Of a stretch of DNA of 64,000 nt, positions 1 to 7,629 are shown one piece after another. The notes under the pieces are model-generated. The model ran no database searches. It saw nothing but the letters and a program-made list of their open reading frames with translations, and was not told the DNA's origin. Origin of the DNA: Janthinobacterium sp. CG3 (GTDB lineage Bacteria > Pseudomonadota > Gammaproteobacteria > Burkholderiales > Burkholderiaceae_D). Every line of letters starts with the position of its first letter. The stretch's first letter is position 1. The DNA lies in contig NZ_KB467826.1 in NCBI RefSeq assembly GCF_000344615.1, forward strand, positions 59,450-123,449, in the 5' to 3' direction. Made by a program: the position numbers and the translations under genes.

Positions 1-816
1 TCGGGGGCCGATGGCCTGCCCTTCGAACAAGACCTGGAGGACGTCATTGACGGCATCTTGCAGCGGATGGGATTCAACTTTTCCAGCAAGCGTGCCAAGC
101 AAGCCTTCCTTACCGACGTGTTGGGCGAAGGCGGCGCAGACTTCGCGCTCAAGGGAATCTCCAGTTTGCCGGGTATGCCGATCGACGTCGCCGGACGCTT
201 CGGCATGGGCAACCTGATCCCCGCCACCGGGTTGTTCACGAAAAAAGAATCCTACGCAAACGATATCGGCGAGCTGGCTGGCCCCGCCGCCGACCTGGCC
301 AAGCGCACGTTCAACGGCGCCGGCAAGGCGCTCGGCGGCGACCTGGCCGGCGCGGCGCTGGAGCTGTCGCCAGTATCGGTTCGCAATCTGACCAAGGGCG
401 TCGACATGCTGGCCAGCGGCGCGTACAAGGACAGCCGCGGCTACAAGGTCAACGACGTAACGGCGATCGAGGGCGCCATGAAGATCGTGGGCTTCCAGCC
501 GAACAGCACGGCAGCGATTCAGGACGCCAAGGGCCAGGCGCTCAACATGATTACCCAGAACCGGATGCGCTCGGCACAGATCCAAGAGCATTGGGCGCAG
601 GGGCTGGCCGTCGGCGACAAAAACACGGTGCAGCAGGCCCGGGAAATGCGCGACGACTGGAACGCCAAAAATCCGGAGGCGCCCATCAAGGTCAGTATGC
701 CGGCGGTGATCAAGCGTGTTCGGGCGATGCACCAGGACGTGCTGATGCGCACGCTGAAAACGGCGCCGAAAGCCATGAAGGCGGCCGTGCGGGAGGAATT
801 GGCCCAAACGCGTTAA
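1..816 (+). CDS. C-terminal part of giant phage polyvalent protein (5' end outside window)
   Basis: The open frame runs in from the window edge and stops at 814-816. About 271 residues remain. From recall of the family, the segment with GLPFEQDLEDVIDG and the later GMPIDVAGRFGMGNLIP matches the extreme C-terminus of very large phage proteins that carry a PLxRFG domain. The 35994-48896 gene is such a protein and is broken by an IS6 element shortly after its own PLxRFG motif, so this piece looks like its missing tail. The two pieces do not abut: I estimate that a stretch of the order of 100-200 residues lies between them, based on recall of relatives. A hairpin terminator follows the stop. Such proteins are thought to be injected with the DNA. 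Confidence 0.75.
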   Translation, partial: SGADGLPFEQDLEDVIDGILQRMGFNFSSKRAKQAFLTDVLGEGGADFALKGISSLPGMPIDVAGRFGMGNLIPATGLFTKKESYANDIGELAGPAADLAKRTFNGAGKALGGDLAGAALELSPVSVRNLTKGVDMLASGAYKDSRGYKVNDVTAIEGAMKIVGFQPNSTAAIQDAKGQALNMITQNRMRSAQIQEHWAQGLAVGDKNTVQQAREMRDDWNAKNPEAPIKVSMPAVIKRVRAMHQDVLMRTLKTAPKAMKAAVREELAQTR

Positions 817-823
817 GGCAATG

Positions 824-852
824 CGGCCCCATTCTGTTCGGGGTCGTTTTGT
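824..852 (+). terminator. Rho-independent terminator after the giant phage gene
   Basis: A 7-bp stem (CGGCCCC with GGGGTCG, one G-U pair) and a short loop are followed by GTTTTGTT, eight bases after the stop codon. It would end the long rightward late transcript. Confidence 0.6.
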
Positions 853-895
853 TAAAAGGTTTGCACGGATCGGTTGGCTTGACATCCTCCCCGCC

Positions 896-1171
896 CTAAA
901 GGACGGGGATTCCTACGGCGCTGCGCGATGATTTGCGAGTCGCTTCGGTGGGTTCCTGCTTCATCGAGCGGCCTGACTGCGCCGACTCTCCACAGGCTAA
1001 CAAGCGATATCCTCGCTCTAAAACATTGATCGCGCCGACGACATCGGCATTATTTTCGTAGCCACAATCGACGCACAAAAACGTTGCCTGCGTAAGCCGA
1101 TTGTCTTTCGATATATGGCCGCAGCACGGGCAAGTGCGACTGGTGTTGTGCGGCGGTACAGCAAGCAACAT
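896..1171 (-). pseudogene. tnpB C-terminal fragment (leftward)
   Basis: The last 91 residues of an IS605 OrfB/TnpB protein survive: the zinc-finger half CPCCGH, its partner CVDCGY, and the NADVVGAINV segment with the third RuvC Asp. The first two RuvC motifs and the N-terminal domain are missing, so it cannot be an active nuclease. The tail (KSSRSAVGIPVL) equals that of the 8597-9838 gene. Confidence 0.8.
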
Positions 1172-1182
1172 GCCGCCGCAAG

Positions 1183-1533
1183 ATGGTGAAACAGAAATCC
1201 GGCCTGAACCGCGCTATTCTCGATCAGGGCTGGGGCGAGTTCAGGAGACAACTGGACTACAAGGTGGCATGGAACGGCGGCATGTTGCTTGCTGTACCGC
1301 CGCATAACACCAGTCGCACTTGCCCTTGCTGCGGTCATATATCGAAGGACAATCGGCAAACACAAGCGAAATTCTTATGTGTCGATTGTGGCTATGAAAA
1401 TAACGCCGATGTCGTCGGCGCTATCAATGTTTTAGAGCGGGGATACCGCTTGTTAGCCTGTGGAGAATCGGTGCAGTCAGGCCGCTCTGTGAAGCAGGAA
1501 CCCACCAAAGCGACTCAAGCAGTTTTTGTTTGA
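1183..1533 (+). pseudogene. tnpB C-terminal fragment (rightward)
   Basis: About 116 residues from the GLNRAILDQGWGEFRRQLDY segment to the stop are present. The sequence and tail (KATQAVFV) match the end of the 12486-13703 tnpB almost exactly. The RuvC-I and RuvC-II motifs are absent, so it is inactive. It lies head-to-head with the leftward fragment at 896-1171. Confidence 0.8.
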
Positions 1534-1578
1534 GCGCCGTAGGAATCCCCGTCCTTTAGGGCGGGGAGGATGTCAACA

Positions 1579-1671
1579 ATGACCACCAACGAATTCTGGA
1601 CCCTTGGTATTGCTGCATACGCTGCCGTTATTGCCACATTCGTCCTTGGAAAATCGAACACTTGGGTGTAG
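1579..1671 (+). CDS. Possible 30-residue membrane peptide
   Basis: A short ORF begins MTTNEFWTLG, continues with one hydrophobic stretch (AAYAAVIATFVLG) and ends KSNTWV. The GGAGG in the right end of the adjacent IS200/IS605 remnant lies 8 bases upstream of the ATG and may act as its ribosome binding site. It is too short for a family assignment and could be chance. Confidence 0.35.
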   Translation: MTTNEFWTLGIAAYAAVIATFVLGKSNTWV

Positions 1672-1842
1672 GCGGCTTTGTATATTATCCGCCGCAGCCG
1701 GTGCCGCGCCCTGCTCTTCCGCTCATTCAGCCTGTGATTGCCAGATAACTTTCAGTTCACATATTGTCGCGCGATGAGCTATATCAATCAGTGGCCGGAA
1801 GCGGCCCACTACTATCAACCTGACTGATAACTCGAGGGCGAC

Positions 1843-1938
1843 ATGGACAATTCCATACCAAATATTCCAGATGAAATATGCGATATCTTCCGGGCGTGGG
1901 CGCGGGCGGGCACCGCCTGGCTGGCCGCGCGCCGCTAA
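1843..1938 (+). CDS. Possible 31-residue peptide
   Basis: The ORF starts MDNSIPNIPDEICD and ends in an Ala/Arg-rich tail. A GAGGG lies just upstream of the ATG. Nothing else supports it and no family is recognised. The rest of 1672-2078 shows no gene apart from this and the palindrome at 1972-2001. Confidence 0.25.
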   Translation: MDNSIPNIPDEICDIFRAWARAGTAWLAARR

Positions 1939-1971
1939 CGGCGGCGGCGCGCCCCGCCCTTGCGCGCGCTC

Positions 1972-2001
1972 AACTCGTGATTAGTTAAGTAATCACGAGT
2001 T
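1972..2001. repeat. 12-6-12 palindrome, candidate tyrosine-recombinase core site
   Basis: AACTCGTGATTA and TAATCACGAGTT are perfect 12-base inverted arms around the 6-base spacer GTTAAG. There is no U-tract, so it is a poor terminator. Arms of 11-13 bp around a 6-8 bp spacer are the architecture of Xer/Cre-type crossover sites. It lies about 590 bp upstream of a tyrosine recombinase gene, which fits a multimer-resolution site. This role is inferred. Confidence 0.5.
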
Positions 2002-2078
2002 CATTGTTGAGCGGAGAAACGTTGGTAGAATTGACGGGCGTGCTGGCCGGCACGCGCGGCCAACATGAGTAGGGATGC

Positions 2079-2520
2079 ATGGACAACGGGAACGCCGGCG
2101 ACGGCAAGGTGCTGTACCACTACCAATGCGGCGCCTGCCAGGCCCACGGCAACGTGCGCCTGGAGGGCGACGGCCACGACGGCGAAAAGGCCGTCTGCCG
2201 CGATTGCGGCGCGCAGGTCGGAGCTGGAGTGGGACGGCGGCGTCGTCCTGGAGCTCGTGGAGAAAAAGAACATCGTCGAGGTGAAGGACAACCCGCGCAC
2301 CGCCGAACGGGAGAGCATGGAAATCGTCCACCAGGCAATCGAGCTGCAAGTGACCTTTCTCGCTTACCGGGAGGCCACCGCCCCGCAGGACAAGGCCCGC
2401 GTCCGGGCCGCGCTCGACGGCTTCCGCCTGATCGGCCAGACGGCCGCTTTTTTCGGGCACTACAAGGGGATGCTGGCCCTGAACAACGCGATCGTCGCCG
2501 CCGGCGGCGACAGCTATTGA
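2079..2520 (+). pseudogene. Zinc-ribbon protein gene with a one-base frameshift
   Basis: The first frame, from ATG 2079, encodes a zinc ribbon with two CxxC pairs (YQCGACQ and CRDCGAQ). After CGAQV it turns into Arg/Gly-rich shadow sequence. The next frame from about 2219 continues sensibly as ELEWDGGVVLELVEKKN and runs to the stop at 2520, ending NNAIVAAGGDSY. Removing one G in the GTCGGAGCTG stretch near 2218-2222 restores a protein of about 147 residues. A sequencing error or a real frameshift are both possible. The family is not recognised; zinc ribbons of this kind occur in small phage and plasmid regulatory proteins. Confidence 0.55.
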
Positions 2521-2592
2521 ACCAACCACATGTGGGACGGCATCGCCGGCTGGTTCCCCTGACTCCCGCCCAATCCCCTCCTGAGTGACGCC

Positions 2593-3750
2593 ATGCCCAA
2601 GCAATACCCCCTCACAGGTGGGCGGCGCGCAACCGCGCCGCTTGACCCTGGGGCCGCCGCCGGCGCGCCGCGCGTTAGCCCCCCTGCCCTCCCCCGCCGC
2701 CTCGCTGCCGTCGACGACGACGCGCTCGTGCACGCCTGGCTGGCCCGGCCCGGATTGTCCCCGCGGACGGTGCGCAACGGCGGCAAGGAGGCGCGCCGCT
2801 TCCTGAGCTGGTGCCGCGCCGGCGGCAAGGACTTGCGCGGCCTGCGCTTCGAGGACCTGGCCGCCTACTCGGCGTTCCTCGTCGACCCGCAGCCGGCGCC
2901 GCAGTGGATCAGCGTCACGAAATGGCCGCGCACCGACCCGCGCTGGCGCCCCTTCGCCGGCCCCCTCGCCGCCAACTCGCACCGGCAAGCGATCGTGCTG
3001 GTGCGCAGCCTGCTCAGCTGGGCCTGCAAAGCGCGCTACCTGGACGACAACCCGGGCACGCTGCTCGGGCGGATGCAGGTCACGGTACAGGGAACCGTGA
3101 AGCGCCACTTGTCGCGCGCGGCGATATCGATCCTCGCCGAGGCCGCCGAGCGGATGCCGCTGGCGCGCCCTTCAGACGCCCTGCGCCGCGCGCGCGCGCG
3201 CTTCCTGGTCGCGCTCTACTATTTGACCGGCATCCGGCTGCAAGAGGGCGTCGGCGCCGACATGGGCGCGATCAGCCAGGCCGACGATGGAGCGTGGTGG
3301 CTGCACGTCACCGGCAAGGGCGGCAACAGCCGCGACGTGCCCGTGCCGGCGGCGCTGCTGGCCGAGTTCCAGCGCTACCGGCTCGCCTTCGGTCTGGCCG
3401 CCCTGCCGGCGCCGCGCGAGGCGCTGCCGCTGCTGCTAACGACCCGCGGCGCGCCGGCGCGCGCCACGTCCGACACGATCTACCAGGCGCTCAAGCGGCT
3501 CTTCGCCGGCGCCAGCGCCATCGCGCACGAGTTGGACAACGCCACCGCCGCCGACCGCCTGCAACAGGCGTCACCGCACTGGCTGCGCCATTCCGCCTTC
3601 ACGCACCAGGTGCAGGGCAAGACGCCATTGAAAACCGTGCAGCTCAACGCCGGCCACGAGAACATCAGCACCACGTCGCGCTACCTGCACGAGGACGACG
3701 CGGCGCGCCACGCCCAAACCATTGACGCCGCCGGCATCAAGCCGCTGTAG
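2593..3750 (+). CDS. Tyrosine recombinase (plasmid resolution or integration)
   Basis: This 385-residue protein has the full catalytic set of the tyrosine recombinase family: Arg in TGIRLQE, Lys in GKGGNSRDVP, HWLRH (HxxR), His in NAGHENI, and Tyr in TSRYLH. An N-terminal SAM-like core-binding domain spans roughly residues 45-160. It would cut and rejoin DNA at short inverted-arm sites. It has no excisionase or obvious att site next to it. It sits beside rep and parAB, with a 12-6-12 palindrome upstream (1972-2001), so multimer resolution like Cre of phage P1 is the favoured role. Phage integration remains possible. The start at 2593 has only a weak ribosome binding site. Confidence 0.85.
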   Translation: MPKQYPLTGGRRATAPLDPGAAAGAPRVSPPALPRRLAAVDDDALVHAWLARPGLSPRTVRNGGKEARRFLSWCRAGGKDLRGLRFEDLAAYSAFLVDPQPAPQWISVTKWPRTDPRWRPFAGPLAANSHRQAIVLVRSLLSWACKARYLDDNPGTLLGRMQVTVQGTVKRHLSRAAISILAEAAERMPLARPSDALRRARARFLVALYYLTGIRLQEGVGADMGAISQADDGAWWLHVTGKGGNSRDVPVPAALLAEFQRYRLAFGLAALPAPREALPLLLTTRGAPARATSDTIYQALKRLFAGASAIAHELDNATAADRLQQASPHWLRHSAFTHQVQGKTPLKTVQLNAGHENISTTSRYLHEDDAARHAQTIDAAGIKPL

Positions 3751-3771
3751 CCCTATTGCGCGCGCCGGGCC

Positions 3772-4221
3772 TCACATGCCCAGCGTGTGTTTCATCAGGG
3801 TCAGGTTCTCGTCCCTGCCGGCCGGTAGCGCCTTGGTGGCCAGCTCCCGCCGCAACCGTCCTTCGGCCGACCTGGCCGCCCGGTCCTGCGCCGCCTTCAG
3901 CTCGGCCTCGACGCCGGCGCGCCGCGCCGCGATGAACGCCCGCTCTAGCGCCAAAACTTCCGGCGCCACGCCCGGGTCTGTCCCGCGCGTGCTGTCGCAC
4001 CAGCGGTGCAGCTCCCACAGCGAGCCGAAGGGGGCTTGCCTGTGCCGGGCTTCCATCATCATCGACGCCAGCGCCTGGCGCGGGCCGAAGCCGCGCCGCC
4101 AGGCCGTCAGCAACACCCGGTCGACCTTCGCCAGCGGCAGCTCGCGCAGGAACCCGGGCACTGGGATGCCGGCCGGGGTAAAGCCCCAGTAGCCCGATTC
4201 GAGGCGCTCCAGCTCGGTCAC
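3772..4221 (-). CDS. Hypothetical protein coupled to rep
   Basis: A 149-residue soluble protein starts at a GTG that overlaps the rep stop codon (GTGA), so it is probably translated with rep. The N-terminal half (ESGYWGFTPAGIPVPGFL) is compact, and the C-terminal half is an Arg/Glu/Ala-rich helix that may form a coiled coil. No family is recognised. Coupling to rep suggests a role in replication or copy control, which is inference from position. Confidence 0.6.
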   Translation of the reverse strand: MTELERLESGYWGFTPAGIPVPGFLRELPLAKVDRVLLTAWRRGFGPRQALASMMMEARHRQAPFGSLWELHRWCDSTRGTDPGVAPEVLALERAFIAARRAGVEAELKAAQDRAARSAEGRLRRELATKALPAGRDENLTLMKHTLGM

Positions 4222-5225
4222 GCGCGGCGCCGCGCCAGCACGGCCCGTTCGGCTGTTTCCGTGGCGAGCACCAGCCGTCCCGTCTCGACGGCGGCGATCC
4301 AGGTGCGCAAGTCGTTCAGCGGCGCGAACGACTCGCCGGCGTCATCCGCCACCGAGACGTAGCGGACGTTCTCGTCGAACCGGTACAGGCACGTGAAGTT
4401 GCGGTCGACCAGCGCGGCGCGCCCGAAGCGGGCGCGGAAGAGGCGGGCGCGATGCTCGTAGTGCTCGCGCTCTTCCGTGCTGGCGGCGACGGCGCGCGCT
4501 TCCACGGCGGCCATGGTGAAGTCGGTCGGGCCGGCGATGAGCTTGGCGAGATAGCTGTACAGGTGTCCGCCTTTCAATGGCTTCAAGTAGGTGCTAGTGG
4601 CGACCACGATGTCCGACAGGCGCTTCTTGGCCTGGGTTGCCAATTCCATCAATTTAAAAACTCCCGGCCTCGATAGCCCGTTCCCAGTCAGCCAACTCAA
4701 ATCCGACGGGAGGCCGTTCGTCAGCCGGGGAGCCGGTTGATTCTTTGCATTCGTTGGTTCAGTTAACCCCTGGCCGCATGACATTTTAGCGGACGGAGCC
4801 TTGTGGATAACCATATTTTCCGGGTCGTCAAACTCGCCCGGCTCGGGCTTGATGAAGCCCAGCAGCGCCGCCGCCTTGCGCGTCAACCGGATCGTCGTGA
4901 CGGCGAACTTCCCGTTGCGGCTCTTGCGCGCCTGCGGCAGCGTCTCGATCAGCAAGCGGGCCTTGAGCATAGCAAGATGGCGATACACGGTCCTCTCGTC
5001 GGCCCCGATGCGCTCCGCGATGGTAGTCTTGTGGGCGAAGACGGGGGCAAAAGGGTTGCTTTGCGAGACAAAGCGCACCAGCTCGGCCAACGTATCCTTG
5101 ACGCTGCGGGGAAGGCCGGCGACGTGCTTCGCGGCGTCGTAGGCGCGCAGGATTCGGTTGGGAAGATTTCTTGATTTAGACGGCGTAACCGCGATTGCAT
5201 TTACTGCTAGTAAAGTGGCGTGCAT
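4218..5225 (-). CDS. Putative plasmid replication initiator (winged-helix)
   Basis: The product has 335 residues. The start at 5225 is chosen because AGGGGAG lies 4 bases upstream; a longer frame to 5321 lacks such a site. A helix-turn-helix/winged-helix region (TTIAERIGADERTVYRHLAM) lies around residues 75-125, after PRSVKDTLAELVRFV. The C-terminal half is helical with no enzyme motif seen. Its position, leftward and downstream of parAB with a hairpin in its leader, a possible antisense RNA and an internal DnaA box, fits a Rep protein. A transcription regulator is the alternative. Rep identity is inferred mostly from context. Confidence 0.55.
   Translation of the reverse strand: MHATLLAVNAIAVTPSKSRNLPNRILRAYDAAKHVAGLPRSVKDTLAELVRFVSQSNPFAPVFAHKTTIAERIGADERTVYRHLAMLKARLLIETLPQARKSRNGKFAVTTIRLTRKAAALLGFIKPEPGEFDDPENMVIHKAPSAKMSCGQGLTEPTNAKNQPAPRLTNGLPSDLSWLTGNGLSRPGVFKLMELATQAKKRLSDIVVATSTYLKPLKGGHLYSYLAKLIAGPTDFTMAAVEARAVAASTEEREHYEHRARLFRARFGRAALVDRNFTCLYRFDENVRYVSVADDAGESFAPLNDLRTWIAAVETGRLVLATETAERAVLARRRA
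4802..4810 (-). other. Consensus DnaA box inside rep
   Basis: TTATCCACA on the minus strand is an exact match to the DnaA box. It lies within the rep coding sequence (codons for MVIHK). A single 9-mer can occur by chance, but its place in rep is suggestive of an origin. Confidence 0.4.
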
Positions 5226-5229
5226 AGAC

Positions 5230-5255
5230 TCCCCTAGTTGCATCACAATGCAACA
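5230..5255 (-). promoter_or_regulatory. Rep leader hairpin and ribosome binding site
   Basis: On the minus strand GTTGCAT-TGTG-ATGCAAC (5238-5255) can fold into a 7-bp hairpin directly upstream of the AGGGGAG ribosome binding site of rep. It could block translation or act as a Rep operator. Confidence 0.5.
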
Positions 5256-5261
5256 AAGTGT

Positions 5262-5382
5262 TTGACGACCACACGAAGGGGGTATAGGATGAGGTTTCTG
5301 ACGCATCACCTGTTCCCCCATTCGTGAGGAACGATTTCAAAGAATACGGAAAAGCCCCGGCCTGCAAGCTGGGGCTTTTTCG
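5262..5382 (+). ncRNA. Candidate antisense RNA to the rep leader
   Basis: A rightward sigma70-like promoter is visible: TTGACG at 5262-5267, a 17-base spacer, and TAGGAT at 5285-5290. A transcript from about 5297 would end at the terminator at 5351-5380, giving an RNA of roughly 85 bases with a small GTTCC/GGAAC hairpin. It would be antisense to any rep mRNA starting upstream of 5380. Antisense copy-number RNAs of this size are common in plasmids; here it is a prediction. Confidence 0.45.
5351..5380. terminator. Bidirectional-looking terminator between parB and rep
   Basis: AAAGCCCC and GGGGCTTT arms are followed on the plus strand by TTTTT. The minus-strand read also ends in a short T run. 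It could end the candidate antisense RNA (rightward) and the parAB transcript (leftward). Confidence 0.65.
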
Positions 5383-5439
5383 TTTATGTACACCTAAACG
5401 TTCATAGTGTTAGTTTTCCTGAATTTTCTAGAAAGTAGG

Positions 5440-5472
5440 GTTACGGATTATTACTCAGTAATAATCCGTAAC
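5440..5472. repeat. 33-bp perfect palindrome beside parB
   Basis: GTTACGGATTATTAC and GTAATAATCCGTAAC are perfect 15-base arms around TCA. It lies 8 bp beyond the parB stop codon in an AT-rich stretch. No U-tract follows in either direction, so a protein-binding site such as a parS centromere is as likely as an RNA hairpin. Confidence 0.6.
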
Positions 5473-5480
5473 TCATTGAT

Positions 5481-6437
5481 TTAATTGATATTTTTCTCTT
5501 CTGCTGCTGCTTCTTCTAGCTCACGCAGCATCTTGTCGATTTTTAGTTGAACGGATGATATATCAATCGTTGGGTCTGCTAATCTGACAATGATGTCGCG
5601 TTTTTTTGTTTGAGTGACATAGCGTGGAACCCCGGCAGAAGAGGGGATCACATGCTTTTGTGGCCCCTTTGCAGCCTTGCTAGTGGTCAATTTTTGCAGT
5701 ACCCAACCTTTTATTGATCCTTGGTCCGCACCGTGATTTAGGCGGTCAATGGCTTCCAATATAGTTGCGTGATTGTCTGGATATTTAGCCCACAATGCTG
5801 TGATCTCTTTTGCCGCTCTTGCTCCAAATAAAGCTGAATTTTTATTAAGCAAGGCAATGACAGGTTCCGGTAGATCCAGCATGGATAGGCAGTTTGATAC
5901 TTTAGCTTGCGAGCAAAGGTACATGTTGGCGACGACGGTTTGGGTTTTCGCCGCCGAATCTTCCTCATCCAGCTCAGCTCTGAACATGAGAGCGTACTCA
6001 TATTCGTTGAGCTTTGCGCCTTCATTGTCTATCCGGGTATCAAGCTTTGCCTCGCGCTCATTACGCACGACGATAAGAGCTTCCAAGTCCGTCCAGCCAA
6101 TACTCGCAGCGCCTCTGCGACGATAGTGCCCTTTGAGCGTTTCAAACCGCTCTGGGTTCGTGGGCGACACTCGAAGCGTGACCGGTGTGCGTTGCCCAGT
6201 GGTCAAGAGCGACTGCCCAATTTCGTCTACATGGAGTGGATCGTATTGTCGACGCGGTTGGTATGGGCTGTCATCCATCAAGTGCAGCGGGACGCGGCGA
6301 GTGGCCGGCTGGGCCGGTGCACTTGAGTTGGTCTGTTCTGCGGGGGCGTCAAAAGCGGTCGATACTTGGACGCCTTGCGCCGCGGATAATTTACCGGCTG
6401 CAATCAGCCCGGATACCTTTACTGGCGGCTTACTCAT
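5481..6437 (-). CDS. parB: ParB-type centromere-binding partition protein
   Basis: The 318-residue protein starts 4 bp inside the parA stop (ATGA overlap), a classical parAB operon. The ParB/Srx core begins with VPLHLMDDSPYQPRR (about residues 48-62), has the nucleotide-box-like segment KGHYRRRGA, and continues into the HTH region around SQAKVSNCLSMLDLP. The C-terminus ends in a Glu-rich helix suited to dimerisation. ParB binds parS and loads ParA for segregation. The perfect palindrome at 5440-5472 just downstream is a candidate parS. Confidence 0.88.
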   Translation of the reverse strand: MSKPPVKVSGLIAAGKLSAAQGVQVSTAFDAPAEQTNSSAPAQPATRRVPLHLMDDSPYQPRRQYDPLHVDEIGQSLLTTGQRTPVTLRVSPTNPERFETLKGHYRRRGAASIGWTDLEALIVVRNEREAKLDTRIDNEGAKLNEYEYALMFRAELDEEDSAAKTQTVVANMYLCSQAKVSNCLSMLDLPEPVIALLNKNSALFGARAAKEITALWAKYPDNHATILEAIDRLNHGADQGSIKGWVLQKLTTSKAAKGPQKHVIPSSAGVPRYVTQTKKRDIIVRLADPTIDISSVQLKIDKMLRELEEAAAEEKNIN

Positions 6438-7489
6438 TGAGCGACCTCGGTGCCGGCCAGGGTCGTGCCCGCAAGCCTTATGTCGTAATGCTTGATGAGG
6501 GATTTCGTCAATTCGATGATGTCTCGGGCGCCGACGCTGTTGGGTTCTTTTTCAAGAACTGGGCCGTTCGATTCGATATGATCCGGGTCTGTTTCTCGAA
6601 GGAAGCCGACAAAATCACGAACGATGGTATCGTTAATTTTTCCGGGATATTTGGCGATCAGTTTTGCAAGCGCCGTGTTGTGCGGTTTTTTTGATTGATT
6701 GTACTGATTGACAACTATGTGAACGTCCAAGTTGGCGTCTTTGAATGCGCCATTGATTTCCTGAACGTTCGATGCCAGGACGTCGAGCGCAGCTATGGCC
6801 TGGCCCTCTGGCGATACAACTGTCAGCAGCATTTTGCTGGCGACCATGAACGTTGTCGCCAACAATGACGAGCCCGGGGCCGAGTCGATGATGATGACGT
6901 CATACCGGCTGAAGAACTCAAGCTCGGCTGCGATCAGTCGAACGAATGCCTGCTCCCTGTTCATGGTGCCCATCAACCAGGTGTCGTCTGCCATGGTGAT
7001 ATCGCTGGGTATGATATCGAGCATTCCGCCGCCGTAGACTGGCCAAATGGCCTTGTCTGGATGAACGGGTTCCCCCTTTGATGCCCGACGCATCAATTCA
7101 CCAATATGTGTAATATCGGCATCGAGCCAATTAATGCCGAACAGGCCGGTCAACGACGACTGGGGATCGCCATCGATGAGCAAAACCTTATAGCCCGAGA
7201 GCGCCATGCAGCTAGCGACATTGCCGGTGATAGTGGTTTTGCCGACGCCGCCTTTTGCCATTCGGGCATCCAGAATGGGGGGTATAGTTTTCGGGCGTAC
7301 AGTATCGGCCGGGATGTTTAGCAGTTTCATGCGGATGTCACGAATTAGTGCCGCAGAATACAGCTTGGTTGCGCTGTCGTCGGCGTCACGAAATCGAGTG
7401 CGGAACATCTTGGCCGAGCCATTAAAGGCCGAAAGTTCCAAGGCCAATTTAGGCTTTACGCCGGCAAAAATTCTCATGTAGTCGTTCAT
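6434..7489 (-). CDS. parA: ParA-type partition ATPase (type Ia)
   Basis: The 351-residue protein has a deviant Walker A (AKGGVGKTT, residues ~78-86), Walker A' LLIDGDPQSS, and VIIIDSAPG as Walker B. About 75 residues precede the Walker motif, the size of the DNA-binding extension of type Ia ParA proteins such as that of phage-plasmid P1, which also repress their own operon. I chose ATG 7489 (MNDYMRIF); in-frame starts further upstream lack a better ribosome binding site. The 140-bp gap before it can hold its own promoter. It partitions a low-copy replicon with ParB. Confidence 0.9.
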   Translation of the reverse strand: MNDYMRIFAGVKPKLALELSAFNGSAKMFRTRFRDADDSATKLYSAALIRDIRMKLLNIPADTVRPKTIPPILDARMAKGGVGKTTITGNVASCMALSGYKVLLIDGDPQSSLTGLFGINWLDADITHIGELMRRASKGEPVHPDKAIWPVYGGGMLDIIPSDITMADDTWLMGTMNREQAFVRLIAAELEFFSRYDVIIIDSAPGSSLLATTFMVASKMLLTVVSPEGQAIAALDVLASNVQEINGAFKDANLDVHIVVNQYNQSKKPHNTALAKLIAKYPGKINDTIVRDFVGFLRETDPDHIESNGPVLEKEPNSVGARDIIELTKSLIKHYDIRLAGTTLAGTEVAQ

Positions 7490-7629
7490 GGGGTAGTTTC
7501 TTTGGTGGATCATATATTTATACTTGGCTCTTTGCAACGTCTTTTCGGTAAAAAGACGTCCAAGAGTGATTACTGAGGCCGGGAGACATGGACTGATCCG
7601 CCGCGCGTAGAGGACATCGACCTGGTCGT

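Larger units (their letters stand above)
879..1576. mobile_element. Fused inverted right ends of two IS200/IS605 elements (remnant)
   Basis: Both edges carry the same right-end hairpin (CCCCGTCCT with AGGGCGGGG) and end in GATGTCAA, facing outwards. Each side keeps only the 3' end of tnpB. The left half reads leftwards and resembles the 3' end of the element at 8085-9855. The right half reads rightwards and matches the element at 11953-13746. They meet near 1172-1182 within sequence common to both genes. No tnpA or left end remains, so it cannot move by itself. Its two outer ends could still yield TnpB guide RNAs. Confidence 0.75.

Noticed and set aside
1972..2001. Palindrome as a telomere resolution site for a linear N15-like phage-plasmid
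   Set aside because: It is only 30 bp, its centre differs from known protelomerase sites and no protelomerase gene is visible.
5225..5321. Longer Rep start at 5321
   Set aside because: No ribosome binding site precedes it, while AGGGGAG sits correctly before 5225.
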